From: Cordilura impudica
Lineage: Eukaryota; Arthropoda; Insecta; Diptera; Scathophagidae
Assembly (NCBI GenBank): GCA_963682025.1
Contig: OY821521.1
Location: 115,391,891 to 115,455,890, forward strand
Direction: 5' to 3'
Length of the DNA: 64,000 bases
In this document: positions 1 to 10,140 of the stretch, in pieces
How positions within the stretch are numbered: the stretch's first letter is position 1
Layout of the letters: each line of letters begins with the position of its first letter
Notes under the pieces: generated by a model
What the model was told of the DNA's origin: nothing
The model's database searches: none
What the model saw: the letters and a program-made list of their open reading frames with translations, nothing else
Position numbers and translations under genes: made by a program

Positions 1-1135
1 AAAAGTTCGTTGAAGAAAATGTTTCAGATCAAGTACGTTTAGTATTTCAATGGTTCCTATTGAAATGTATATAAATTCTACTATTTCGAAGCCGAAAATT
101 ATTCTTTGGAAAAACTCTGCAACCTCGTCTAAGATATAGTCGTCCAATAAAATTTATAGTTGCCAAGGAGATAAAAGAATTCATTTCGAATGAAGTTGCG
201 CTTATGAGTCATCAAATCTCGTACCAACAACGGTAAATTTGTCAAATAGGAATTTAAGAGTGTTTTCCAAACTAATATTATGTATGATTGATGGGAAAGT
301 TTGTAGTGCTCTATCAAATAATTCGTCTTCCCAAACATGTTATATATGTGGAGCTATACCGAAAAATATGAATAATCCACCTTTGGTTAAATCTGTAGAT
401 AAAAATATGATTGCTTTAGGTCTCTTACCTATTCATGCTTGGATTCGTTTCATGGAATGCCTGTTACTCATCTCATATAGACTAGATATAAAAAAATGGC
501 AAGTAAGAGGAACCGAGAATAAAGAATAACTAGAAACAAAAAAATATATACAAAACAGATTTATAGTCGAAACAGGTTTGCTGATAGATATGCCACGAGA
601 TAAATCTGGCAACTCAAACGATGGCAACACGGCACGATGCTTTTTTCGAAATTATGAAAAATCCCCTGAAATAACAGGTATAGTTGTGCAACTAATTAAA
701 TGTTTTCACATTATATTGGAGTGCATAAGTTCTGGTTATCCAATAAATTCTACAGCTTTTGAACAATTTACAAAAACTACCACAAGAATTTACTTAGAAA
801 GCTATTCATGGTACTGTTTGCCAGTAACGGTGCATAAGATTCTCTTTCGTAGAAAAGAAATCATAGACAGTAGTATACTTCCAATTGGGCAATTATCAGA
901 AGAAGCTCAGGAAGCAAGAAATAAAGATAATAGAAAATATCGTCAAAATTTTACGAGAAAAACATCAAGAGTTGCTTCAAATACTGATTTGCTACATAGG
1001 CTTTAAACATCATCAGATCCTTTAATATGCAGTTTACGCAAGCCGCATAAAACTACAAAAGGAATTTTAACAACTGAAATTTTAGCCTTGTCGAAAGATC
1101 CAGAAATATATATTAACGATTCTGATGAAGAATAA
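1..1135 (+). pseudogene. RAG1/Transib-like transposase, C-terminal two thirds, broken
   Basis: The reading frame resembles the copies at 58244-60092 and 54767-56193. Visible landmarks in order are RPIKF (about 144-158), CMIDGKV with the Asp matching RAG1 D708, the zinc pair in CYICGA (338-349), HAWIRFMECLL, NDGNTAR (about 611-631), the second zinc pair in VHKILF where the second His is replaced by Arg, and SEEAQEARNK with the Glu (911-913) matching RAG1 E962. The final codons end at TAA 1133-1135. Breaks are a frameshift between 126 and 239 and in-frame TAA codons at 527-529 and 1004-1006. The copy cannot make transposase. The family call rests on motif order shared with RAG1 and is strong; a specific Transib name is not assigned. 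Confidence 0.85.
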
Positions 1136-1485
1136 TAAAAACAGTTTTTGTTCAGTATATGCAATTTTTACTATATGCATGAAAATAAAATATTTTATTT
1201 TTTTTTTCAATAAAAGTGGGCGGGCTTCGCCATATTTTTTTCATGGATAAAATATTTTTTTATACAAATTTCTATCTTAAAAAGTTTAAAATAAACACTT
1301 TTTAGCATCTAAATTTTGAGGTTTGTATGGCAGGTAGGCGTAATATTGCCACGCCCACTTTAATTTTTTGACAAAAATTGCGTAAAGTCAAAACAATTAC
1401 GTGTTTCAAAATTCATAAAGTTACCTTTATTAGTTTTTGAAATACAGAGTTAAGTTCCGCTAAATCATGAAAATGTGACACTGTG
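1..1485 (+). mobile_element. RAG1-like (Transib superfamily) DNA transposon, copy 1, left end outside window
   Basis: This is the right-hand part of a cut-and-paste transposon whose left end lies before the window. It carries a broken RAG1-like transposase up to 1135, then an AT-rich 3' region with an AAGTGGGCGGG motif at 1214-1223 and its inverted form at 1348-1360. It ends in CACTGTG (1479-1485), the reverse complement of the RSS heptamer CACAGTG. The next five bases are CGTCC (1486-1490), a GC-rich string as expected for a Transib target site, but the partner duplication is not in the window. Two related complete elements lie at 54333-57211 and 57340-60549. The right boundary is inferred from the heptamer and from that comparison. 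Confidence 0.75.
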
Positions 1486-1689
1486 CGTCCCAAGAAAAAT
1501 CTAAAATTCAATTATAATTTTTTTTTAAATTAAATCAAAACTTTTGAATACAAATCGGTTTTAAACCCTCAAAGTGTATACATGCGGAGAGTATATATCA
1601 GTTTGTCATTCCGTTTATAACGCATCGAAATAAATTCCTGAGCCCATAAACCATATATTTCCTTGATCCTTATAACAAGAGAAGTTGTT

Positions 1690-2130
1690 TTTAAAAAAAT
1701 ACATTTATTTGAAGTACCATTATTCAAAAAGTATCTTTCTTAAAGTATCCTTTTTTAAATGCCTTTTTAAAAAAGTACCTGTTTTTTTTAGTACTTTTCC
1801 TTAAAAAGTATATTTTTTTTTTAAAGTACCTCGTTTTAGAAGATACCTATTGTCTAAAGAAAAATTTTTTCTTAAACATAACCATTAAAAAACGTCTTTT
1901 CTTAAACAGGTACATTTTCTTAAAAATCTACCCTTTTTTAAAAAGAAAATTTTATTAAAAACTATTTTTTTGAAGTACTCTTTTTTAAAAAATTACCTTT
2001 TTAAAAGGATAACCTTCCTAAAGTAAATTTTCTTAGAAAGTTACCTCTTCTCAAAAAAGGATCTTTTATGTAAAATAACTTTTTTTAAATAATTTTTTTT
2101 TAAGTAAATTCTTTTAAAGTACTTTTGAAA
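1690..2130. repeat. Degenerate array of T-tract/A-tract units with AAAGTACC cores
   Basis: Roughly twenty irregular repeats of a T-run, an A-run and a GTACCT/GTACTT core follow one another with variable spacing. The pattern looks like an expanded and eroded simple tandem repeat. It encodes nothing recognisable. Confidence 0.7.
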
Positions 2131-2232
2131 AAAAGGACATTTTCCTGGTATATGGCAAACCAAAAATAGCCAAAATTTTTTCAAACTTTTATTTTGAAAT
2201 ACCACACAATTTTTAGCTCTCAAAACATTGAA

Positions 2233-2640
2233 AATTATTATTCCTTATTGCGGCTATTGGTATTCTGTTGTAACGCATTGAACAATAAATTGCGACCCCA
2301 TAAAGTATATGTATTCTTAATCCCTATAACAACTCGAGTCGGTCTATCTGTCTTTTGAAATAACGATCATTTATCAAAATAAACCATTTACCTCATTAAA
2401 GTTAAAATAATATTGTTTGTCGTTACTACGAGCAGGTTGGTATTTGAAATGGGCATCACTGTGTCAAGATATGGTCTAAAATACGGAGATACCTACAAAA
2501 ATGCTAGTAAGTTTAACAAATTGTTTACTTTTTCAAATATTTTGTTTATATTTATTATCAATACTCAAACCGAGGTGGAGGGTATCAAAGATTCGGCACA
2601 GCCGAATTTAACACTCTTACTTCTTTTTATTAATTTTAAA
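2233..2640 (+). repeat. Fragment of dispersed fly repeat (same family as 61770-62930)
   Basis: Shares GTAACGCATTGAA / TTGCGACCCCATA phrases with 62615-62665, and the terminal phrase GAGGTGGAGGGTATCAA...GATTCG with 62878-62900. A further fragment with TATATATCAGTTTGTCAT lies at 1595-1690. This family has a terminal GGAGGGTATCAAAGATTCGG motif and no coding capacity that I can see. Confidence 0.65.
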
Positions 2641-2821
2641 CTTAAAAAGGCACTTTCACATATAAATGTGATACCGAACCCGGAATACAATCTTAAAATT
2701 TCTTTGTGAAGCAAAGGATATTTAACTGATTTTAAAGATTTCCAAAAGTCGATGCCCTTTAAGTTAGAAAATTTAAGTTTAGAGTCGCATTAGAGATCAC
2801 ATTGCCGATCAAACTTCAATT

Positions 2822-3151
2822 TCATTTTAAAAGCAAGTCAACGTGCTCCGCTAGCTCTTCAATTCTTCGGGTCAATGTATTTCCAGACAAAATAACTGTT
2901 TCAATCGATTCTACCAACAAATTTCCACTTTCTCCATCAGAAAACGATTTGAAGTTCTGAGCAATACTTAAACTTGCAACATAAAATGCTTTTCGAGGTC
3001 CAGTATATGTATCATTTAAATCAATAAGAAGGCGTTGCATGTTTACTTCCTCAGCATAACTTTCAATGTACTCCAAGATTTGAAGCGCATCGTGATTCAA
3101 AAAATTATTTTTAAGCTCCGTAACTAACTGTTCTCTTGATCCACATATTAT
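2822..3151 (-). CDS. Unrecognised conserved-looking exon, about 109 codons
   Basis: An uninterrupted frame runs from a splice-acceptor-like AG (just 5' of 3151 on the minus strand, preceded by an in-frame TAG) to a stop near 2822. The protein segment is ordinary in composition, mixed acidic and hydrophobic, with phrases such as LNDTYTGPRKAF and NFKSFSDGESGN, and ends EELAEHVDLLLK. Unlike every mobile-element frame around it, it has no internal break. I do not recognise the family. It could be the last exon of a host gene or a fragment of an unfamiliar transposon. No partner exon was found in the neighbouring sequence. Confidence 0.45.
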   Translation of the reverse strand: MICGSREQLVTELKNNFLNHDALQILEYIESYAEEVNMQRLLIDLNDTYTGPRKAFYVASLSIAQNFKSFSDGESGNLLVESIETVILSGNTLTRRIEELAEHVDLLLK

Positions 3152-3363
3152 CTAATCTGCTACGTAATCTACATTTTGTTTTTATTCTCGTATTTTATTT
3201 ATTGAATCTTCTCTTATATAATGTGAACTAACAATAAGTGTTCATATCTTAAAACTAAGAATAAAGTCTAGCCATTGCCAGACAAAAATTTAATTTGTTC
3301 ATATATTAAAAATATAAATATATGTATGTATATATAACAAAAAATAATAATCATTTCATATTT

Positions 3364-4800
3364 TTAGTTAACCAGGTCCGCCGTGGCTCTGCTTCGCGCC
3401 AAATTATTGGGATGTTCTTCCAGTCTTCTTCATCTTTGACAAAGTTTACATTCAAGTCGGAGTGTATATTGGAATTTCTCACATACCACGGTGCGCCGGT
3501 TATTATTCTTTAAATATTATTCTGCTTTCTTTGAATTTTCTCTACATTGTTCTCCATAGGAACATAATGGCTTTATAATCGAATTGTGTAAAAAAAGTTT
3601 ACAATCTAGGCTAAATTTAGAGTTTCTTCCAATTAACCAATTGAGTTCAATAGTTTTTAGTTTCATCTGGGTTAACTTCGCATCTATGTGATTTCTCCAC
3701 GTGAGATGACGGTCAAGATGTATTCCTAGATATTTAACGTTATCTTCTTGAGGTACGTTTTGATTATTTATTTGAACAAGGTTCTCTTCTTAGTGTGAAA
3801 GTAACATGTATGCATTTTTGCTCATTCACCTTAATCTTCCACTTTTTTAACCAGGTCTCTAATGCATTGATATGATTTTACAATATTCTCGATGCATCAT
3901 GTGGGTTGTTATGAATGCTTAATATTGCTGTGTCATCAGCAAATGTTGATGTCTGTTTATTGATATTAGTTGGTATATCTCATGAGAATAAGATATACAA
4001 AAAAGGCCCCAAAATGCTAACTTGACTTTTATAGTTTGTGGTGTGCTTATAAAATCATTTTCTTTAATTTTAAATTTTCGGTTTGTAATATAGCTCGCGA
4101 GTAACTTGTGTGTATTGGAGGGTAAAATAGTTTTAATCTTAAAGAGGAAACCTTTATGCCAAACTTTATCAAATGCTTGTGAAACATCAATAAAAAGTGC
4201 GGAACAATAATTCTTCTCTTCGTAGGCCCTTTTAATTTCACTTGCCAGTCTATGAACTTGTTCAGTAGTGCCATGTTGTTTTCGAAAGCCAAATTGATGA
4301 GCTGGAATAGAGTTGCTTTGTGTTACAGCTATGCTTAATTTATTTACGGGTAGTTTTTCGAAAAGTTTTATACGATTCGACTTTCGTGTGATCTTTTTCA
4401 TTTTAACGAGAGAAAATTTCCATTCAGGGGGATAATATTCTAGGCGTAATATAGCATTGAAAATAAAAAGAATAATTCTTAATGCTACACGGGGTAACTT
4501 TAAAAGCATTTTATAACTGATTTTATTAATTCGAAATGCTTTTTTAAGGGTTTAGTTTAAAAATAGCCTTTTCGACCTCACGATGCTCAAAACGGATGGA
4601 TACAGCGGTATCCTGTATTAAAAATGGTGGCAACTCAACTCTAACACTTGGATCATTTGGAGTGAAAACATTGCGAGGGGTTAAATTAGTTTCAGAAACA
4701 AGCAGATGTCAAGTTGCTTGTTTCTGAGAAAGTATTCTAGTTCGTTTTTATGTTGGCTTATGCCGTTAGCGTTCTCGAAACATATTTTCAGACTGTTCAT
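3364..4800 (-). pseudogene. Jockey-type ORF2 (endonuclease start plus reverse transcriptase), broken
   Basis: The start ATG is at 4798-4800 and begins LKICFENANGISQHKNELE, the usual opening of the Jockey endonuclease. After about 33 residues the endonuclease core is lost. The RT retains HQFGFRKQHGTTEQVHRL, motif A LFIDVSQAFDKVWH, ADDTAIL (near 3925-3945) and KYLGIHLDRHLTWRNHI in the thumb. The frame ends at TAA 3364-3366. At about 1.4 kb it is roughly half the usual ORF2 length, and frameshifts separate the RT blocks. Not functional. Confidence 0.8.
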
Positions 4801-5107
4801 GGCTTAGATAATACAGCTTCCAATAATGTGGACTGCATTAGGATCATTTCCTGCATTATATTATAGAGTAAGTAAAGTTATTTATCGTTTGCACTAGGGT
4901 ATTAATTGTTGCCTCGAGTCTACTAAGATTTTGTATTTGGGATATATTCTCTGTTCTTTTGTCAAACAAATTGGGGTTTGATGCTGGTAAATTTTCATTG
5001 TGAGTATCATTGGGTTTGTTACAAGATTTTAGTATACGGCATGTTATTAAAATGAGAGTTTGGAGCTAGATTTGGGGGTACGGCAGCTTTAATTTGGATT
5101 GTTCGCT

Positions 5108-6247
5108 TTACGAATGAATAACCCTGTAGTTTGCCGTGTGATTTCCACCGCAATTGCTGCATTTTCTTGGATTGGAATCATTTCTACTTTTGTCGCATAG
5201 GCTTGAGTTATGCAGTTCACCGCAGATTACGCAAACAGATGGTAGTTTGCAATAGGCCCTAGTATGACCATACACCTGACAATTTAAGCACTGGGTAGGC
5301 CCATTATGTTTATGTGGTTCTTCTACTATGATTCTTCAATGTAAAAGATATCTCAGATGGTAAATTGGGTGAGTTTCATTTTTTTTAAGGGTAATGTCAC
5401 CAGGTTCAAGCTCAACTCTAAATAGTGGTTGTGGAATTTTGTCTCGATTATGTATATTTGAAATGCTCTTTACTTTGGAACCATCCTTTTCTAATGCATT
5501 TTTAACTTCTGAGGGCTCTACGCACGAATCAATACCTTTCAATACAACTTTAAGACTTTACTGGTCTTAAGCTGATACGTGTAGAAGCTTTTACCTTTTT
5601 TTCAAGGTCAGGTGGAACCAAGCGATAATCTGATTCACTATTAACTTGGATTTTAGTTTCGTTTATCTGTCCCCTTTTGAGCGTGACAACGTAGAACGAT
5701 TTTTCACCAATAAATGATATTAAATCTTTAATAATTTTATCAGAATTCTGTTCTCTCAGATATAGGGTTGGGGGTCTCAAAGATTTACACTCTTTTGCGG
5801 GTTCATCATTATCGTTTGCCAAAATAGCAAAACGATTTTGGGTTTCAGAAGACACTTCATCTTCTCGAGTCATCTTCGAATATGGTGCAATTTTCGATGA
5901 GTTAGGGCTACGTTTTCTTTTAACTGCAGTAATATACTTGTTTATGCCAGTTTTTGTCAGTGATTTGGGTCGGGTACAATTATCTTTGGGTTCATTTCCC
6001 ATTAATGGGTTTTGTAAAAAACGTTTGGGTAGAGTTCTTTTGATGTTTCAGCATTAGTACCTACGGTTTGTAGAGCGTTAATTACACATTCATTATCAGC
6101 GTAGAATTTAGTTGCTGCTGCCTGTTTTTGGTAGTAGTTGAATGCATTGGAGAGTTTACTCCTTGTGTGATTGTTACTGAGTATGTTGGTTTTATTTGTT
6201 TTTTGTAGGAATTGTTCTTGATTAATATTATTATTATTGTTATTCAT
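5108..6247 (-). pseudogene. Jockey-type ORF1 nucleic-acid-binding protein, broken
   Basis: The start at 6247 opens with an Asn run (MNNNNNNINQ). Downstream blocks include PPTLYLRE, LRRGxI-type KRGQINETKIQV, the PQPLFRVELEPGDITL segment, and HPIYHLRYLLH leading into CCHC knuckles (QCLNCQVYGHTRAYC type) and a final CSNCGGNH (about 5115-5300). This order is that of Jockey gag-like ORF1. It is split by frame changes near 6000, 5545 and 5335. Confidence 0.75.
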
Positions 6248-6546
6248 TTTTGGCGCACTATTGTGTTTATCTATATCTGCTGACGTTGGCTCTGTTTGTT
6301 CAATGCATATATTGGGGGAATATGAACGCGCTCTCCCAGAGGTCTTAGCTGTTAACTAAAACTTGTTAAATATGGGATCGTGTAGATTGTCTTGATCATT
6401 TAACACAATATATACACAAAAAATAAAAAGTTTATTTGGTAGTTGTATTGTTGTTGTTTTTTTTAAATTTTTTTTCTTAACTTTATTGATATTTTATTTA
6501 ATTTGGTTTAATTTGGTTAGTATTAATCACACATATGTATGTGTGT

Positions 6547-7005
6547 TGTTATGACATCACCTACGGATAGTACAGTAGATGCCAAGAGGTTGCCGTTTGC
6601 TTAACAAAATTCTCCTAGGCTGTACTTTAGTTTTAAGAAAGTAGGATTAAGTAATAAACATAAAATGTGTGTCACTACCTAATGCTTATGCGGCACATCT
6701 GGTCTACATATGTACTGTCACTACCTAATGCTTATGCGGCACATATGTACATAAGTTATATTTAGAGTATGTGTGTAATAAAACACATAGGCTGCATTCT
6801 CGGCTTGAGAACAATATTGTTCAAGGATAAAACCCAATGTTGAGAATGCCAGCAAGAAACAAAAAGTAGAAATAAAAATAAATCAGAATTATACATACCA
6901 TAAAACGAAACAGACGTGTTTTATTTCTGAACGCAAATCAGAAACGTAAAATATTTCTCAAAAAAGAATTAACATTATTTACGATAATAATTGTTAATCA
7001 GAATT
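6547..7005 (+). repeat. 5' LTR of 17.6-like element
   Basis: Begins TGTTATGACATC and ends AATCAGAATT. It contains a direct repeat of CACTACCTAATGCTTATGCG (two copies about 46 bp apart near 6672-6740) and an AATAAAACACA polyadenylation-type signal near 6777. The last T overlaps the primer-binding site. Confidence 0.9.
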
Positions 7006-7022
7006 GGCGCAGTCGGTAGGAT
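7005..7022 (+). promoter_or_regulatory. Primer-binding site, tRNA-Ser type
   Basis: TGGCGCAGTCGGTAGGAT starts at the last LTR base. From knowledge of 17.6 and 297, this string is the complement of a tRNA-Ser 3' end, used to prime minus-strand DNA. Confidence 0.85.
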
Positions 7023-7106
7023 TTTCGCTAAAATAAAAAAAGTGATAATCCGTAAATAAAAATCTACTTCCTGTGAAAAAGGAAAAAAATAAAATAAAAT
7101 TAAATA

Positions 7107-8168
7107 ATGGCTCTTCACGCTCGATTAGCAGCAGCAGCTAGTGGTCAACCTCCAGGTAGAGCACTAGACATAAACCCACTTACGTATTTGGAGAAAATAC
7201 AGGGGTTCGACGGACGCAAGGAGGATTTGTCAACTTTCTGCATGAATCTGGACGACATCATCCCCACACTTGCATCCTACAATGAGCAGGCACAACGTAT
7301 GTGCATCAATGTGGTCAAAGGAAAATTGACCGGAAAGGCAAGACGTGCAATGGAGATCCATCCACATTTGAACAATTGGACGGATATAAAGGCAATGCTA
7401 GAAACCAATTTCGGAGGGTTTCAAACAGCCGACCAGTTGTATGAGGATTTGAGAGGGGCCCAATACAGAGGCAACACGCTGGAATTCTACAACCACCTTT
7501 TGCATAAATTAGCGCTACTTAATCAAAAATGTAGACAAGAGGAGAGAGTCGTGGACGTTGAGCGGAATATTCAAACAACTCTCAAAATTTTTTGCACAAG
7601 ATTACCCATCTACATGAGAACAGTATTGTGCGCCCTAAAGCCCACGACAATGGAGGCAGCCCTCCACGAGTTGAGTCAATCGGGATTCCTCAACGAAGAA
7701 AGAGGACCAAGAAACAACAGCAACCAACAACAAAAGCATAACAGAAACCAGCAACAAAGATACAACAATCATCAGCAACCGAAATACAACAACAACCAAC
7801 AACCCAAATACAACAACAACCAACAGTCACAACAGAACTGGCAACCGAGGATGTGCTTTCCCAACCAACAATTCCAACAACAACGGCAACAACCAAGACC
7901 GGAACCGATGGAAATTGATCCATCCCAGCAAACACGAAGGTACAACAATTATCAACAGGGACTTCAACGAGGATCGCAGAATTACGGTAAGAGTGTCCAT
8001 ACTAATACTTATTTGAAAAATTATAATAGTTTTAACCAAAATTATGACGGTACCGAACATGAAAAAATTAATGAAACTGATTCTAAGGAACAAAATTTTC
8101 GGTCCATGGCCTCACGTCAGACTTCGGGTTACCCTATCTCTTACTCAGAAACCCAACCAGAAATTTGA
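7107..8168 (+). CDS. gag: gag of 17.6-like element
   Basis: An intact 353-codon frame. The N-terminal 200 residues form a capsid-like region (for example LTYLEKIQGFDGRKEDL and TADQLYEDLRGAQYRG). The C-terminal part is rich in Gln and Asn and ends in a basic Q-rich tract with PRPEPMEIDPS, typical of 17.6/297/gypsy gag, which lacks CCHC knuckles and binds RNA through this region. The TGA stop overlaps the start of pol by four bases, so pol would be made by -1 frameshifting. It is the only intact gene of the element. Confidence 0.9.
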   Translation: MALHARLAAAASGQPPGRALDINPLTYLEKIQGFDGRKEDLSTFCMNLDDIIPTLASYNEQAQRMCINVVKGKLTGKARRAMEIHPHLNNWTDIKAMLETNFGGFQTADQLYEDLRGAQYRGNTLEFYNHLLHKLALLNQKCRQEERVVDVERNIQTTLKIFCTRLPIYMRTVLCALKPTTMEAALHELSQSGFLNEERGPRNNSNQQQKHNRNQQQRYNNHQQPKYNNNQQPKYNNNQQSQQNWQPRMCFPNQQFQQQRQQPRPEPMEIDPSQQTRRYNNYQQGLQRGSQNYGKSVHTNTYLKNYNSFNQNYDGTEHEKINETDSKEQNFRSMASRQTSGYPISYSETQPEI

Positions 8169-9497
8169 GACTTTTGATCGACACGGGATCAACAGAAAAT
8201 TTATTGAGGCAAGATCATTGTCCGCCTCAATTCATTAGAAAACTTAAAATTCCCGCAAACATTAAAACCGCAGCTGGAATCATCACGGTTACACATGACG
8301 GAGTTATCCCGACAGAAAGTTTGAGTTTGCCTTTGAAATGTAAAACTACTTTTAGACTTTTTCAATTCCATAAATTTTTTGATGGCATTTTGGGCCATAA
8401 TACCTTAAAAGAGAATAATTCAATTATCAACTATAATGATAATATATTACTCCTTAACGGAAAACAATTTAAAATCTACTACGAGGGAGAATTAGAAACA
8501 CATGACAGAATCGCAGATGACCTTTTGAATTTGCCTTTCGAGGAAAAAAATGCGATACAGATATTAATTCAGCAAAATGAAGACATTTTTTATAAAAAAG
8601 GAGACAATTTGAGTTTTACAAACGAGGTTAAACACAGGATAGATACCGGCCTATCAGGTCCAATTTACACGAAGACGTACAGATACCCAACTATACATAC
8701 CACTGAGGTGGAGAGACAAATGACGGAAATGTTAGACCAGGGCATAATCAAACATAGTAATTCACCGTACAACGCACCCATTTGGATTGTACCCAAGAAA
8801 GAAGACAAGATGGGTAATAAAGAATGGAGAATAGTTATTGACTACAGAAAACTTAACTTGGTTACAAAGGAAGATAAATACCGTATTCCACGTATTGACG
8901 ACATTTTAGATAAGCTAGGTCGAGCAAATTACTTTTCTACTTTAGATCTCACAAAGGGCTTTTATCAAATAGAGGTAGAACCTGAAGATCGCGAAAAAAC
9001 CGCATTTGCTACGCATAATGGACATTACGAGTTTGTTCGCATGCCATTCGGTTTGAAAAACGCACCCGCTACATTTCAGCGGATGATGAATAACGTACTT
9101 AGGGAGCATGTTAATAGAATTTGCGTAATTTATATGGACGACATTCTTGTTTTTCCGACATCGTTACAAGAACATCTCGGAAATTTGGAAAAAATATTTC
9201 AAACTCTACGAGAAGCAAATCTGAAAGTTTCACTTAACAAGAGTGATTTTTTGAAAAAGGAAACCGAGTTTTTGGGACACATCGTCACCAAAGAAGGTAT
9301 AAAACCTAATCCGAAAAAAGTCGACGGAATTAAGAGACAGACCTTTCCAAAAACAATTAAGGAAATTCAAAACTTTTTTAGGACTAAGCGGATATTATAG
9401 AAAATTTATTCCTGATTATGCGAAAATCGCAAAACCAATGACACTTAGATTGAAAAAAGATTCGAAAATTAATGTAAATGATAAGGATTATAAACAA

Positions 9498-9647
9498 TCC
9501 TTCGAAAAACTTAAAACAGTTCTCATGTCAGATATGGTGCTAAGATATCCAAACTTTGAAGAACAATTTCAATCCTTCGAAAAACTTAAAACAGTTCTCA
9601 TGTCAGATATGGTGCTAAGATATCCAAACTTTGAAGAACAATTTCAA
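9498..9647 (+). repeat. 75-bp in-frame tandem duplication inside pol
   Basis: Two identical 75-bp units (9498-9572, 9573-9647) encode two copies of a 25-residue segment beginning SFEKLKTVLMSDMV just before the RNase H domain. The reading frame is kept. Perfect identity implies a very recent event. Confidence 0.95.
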
Positions 9648-10014
9648 TTGACGACGGATGCAAGTAACTACGCACTTGGAGCAGTTTTGTCTCAATATAA
9701 AGGGCCAATTGCATTTGTATCAAGAACACTTAATAAACATGAGCTAAATTATTCCACAGTGGAAAAGGAATTACTTGCCATCGTATGGGCAGTTAAGCAA
9801 TTTAGACACTATTTATACGGACGAAAATTCCAATTACGAACAGACCATAAACCTTTAATCTGGCTAGCGAATCTTAGGGAACCTAATTCTAAACTGATAC
9901 GTTGGAAGATCAACGAATATGAATTTGATATACAACATGTGCAAGGTAAAGATAACAAGGTAGCTGATGCATTATCAAGGATTAGGGAAGTAAACGTTTT
10001 CGAGAAAAAGAATA

Positions 10015-10140
10015 ATAAATTTGAATCCAATATTTGCGGAAAAACATATTATCATAAACAAACGCTAACTTTACATACAAAAACGCATACGAACAAAAAA
10101 TTACAATGTCTACAAGACCACCTTAAGAAAGTTCATAATT
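10015..10140 (+). other. C2H2 zinc-finger-like insert between RNase H and integrase
   Basis: The segment contains NICGKTYYHKQTLTLHTKTH followed by C, QDHLKKVH and N. The spacing C-x12-H-x3-H and the CGK and TH-TNKK linker resemble a classic C2H2 finger. The first Cys of the finger is replaced by Ser (FESNIC). A second weaker C-x-DHLKKVH unit follows. From memory, related 17.6-type pol has no finger at this position, so this looks like captured host coding sequence. Confidence 0.6.

Larger units (their letters stand above)
1486..2821. other. AT-rich spacer with repeat fragments, no gene seen
   Basis: No convincing coding region. It contains a long degenerate A/T-tract array (1690-2130) and pieces of a dispersed fly repeat that recurs at 61770-62930. 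Open frames here are short and low-complexity. Confidence 0.7.
3340..6300 (-). mobile_element. Jockey-clade non-LTR retrotransposon, internally deleted
   Basis: Read on the minus strand it has ORF1 with zinc knuckles (5108-6247), then ORF2 with the first part of an AP-like endonuclease (about 4700-4800), then reverse transcriptase (3364-4509). The middle of the endonuclease and the RT N-terminus are missing between about 4520 and 4700. The left end is a short AT-rich 3' tail near 3340. The right (5') end is not sharply defined; the 17.6-like LTR element begins at 6547. Confidence 0.8.

Noticed and set aside
7635..8093. Minus-strand hydrophobic frames opposite gag
   Set aside because: They are shadows of the Gln/Asn-rich codons of the 17.6-like gag and have no domain.
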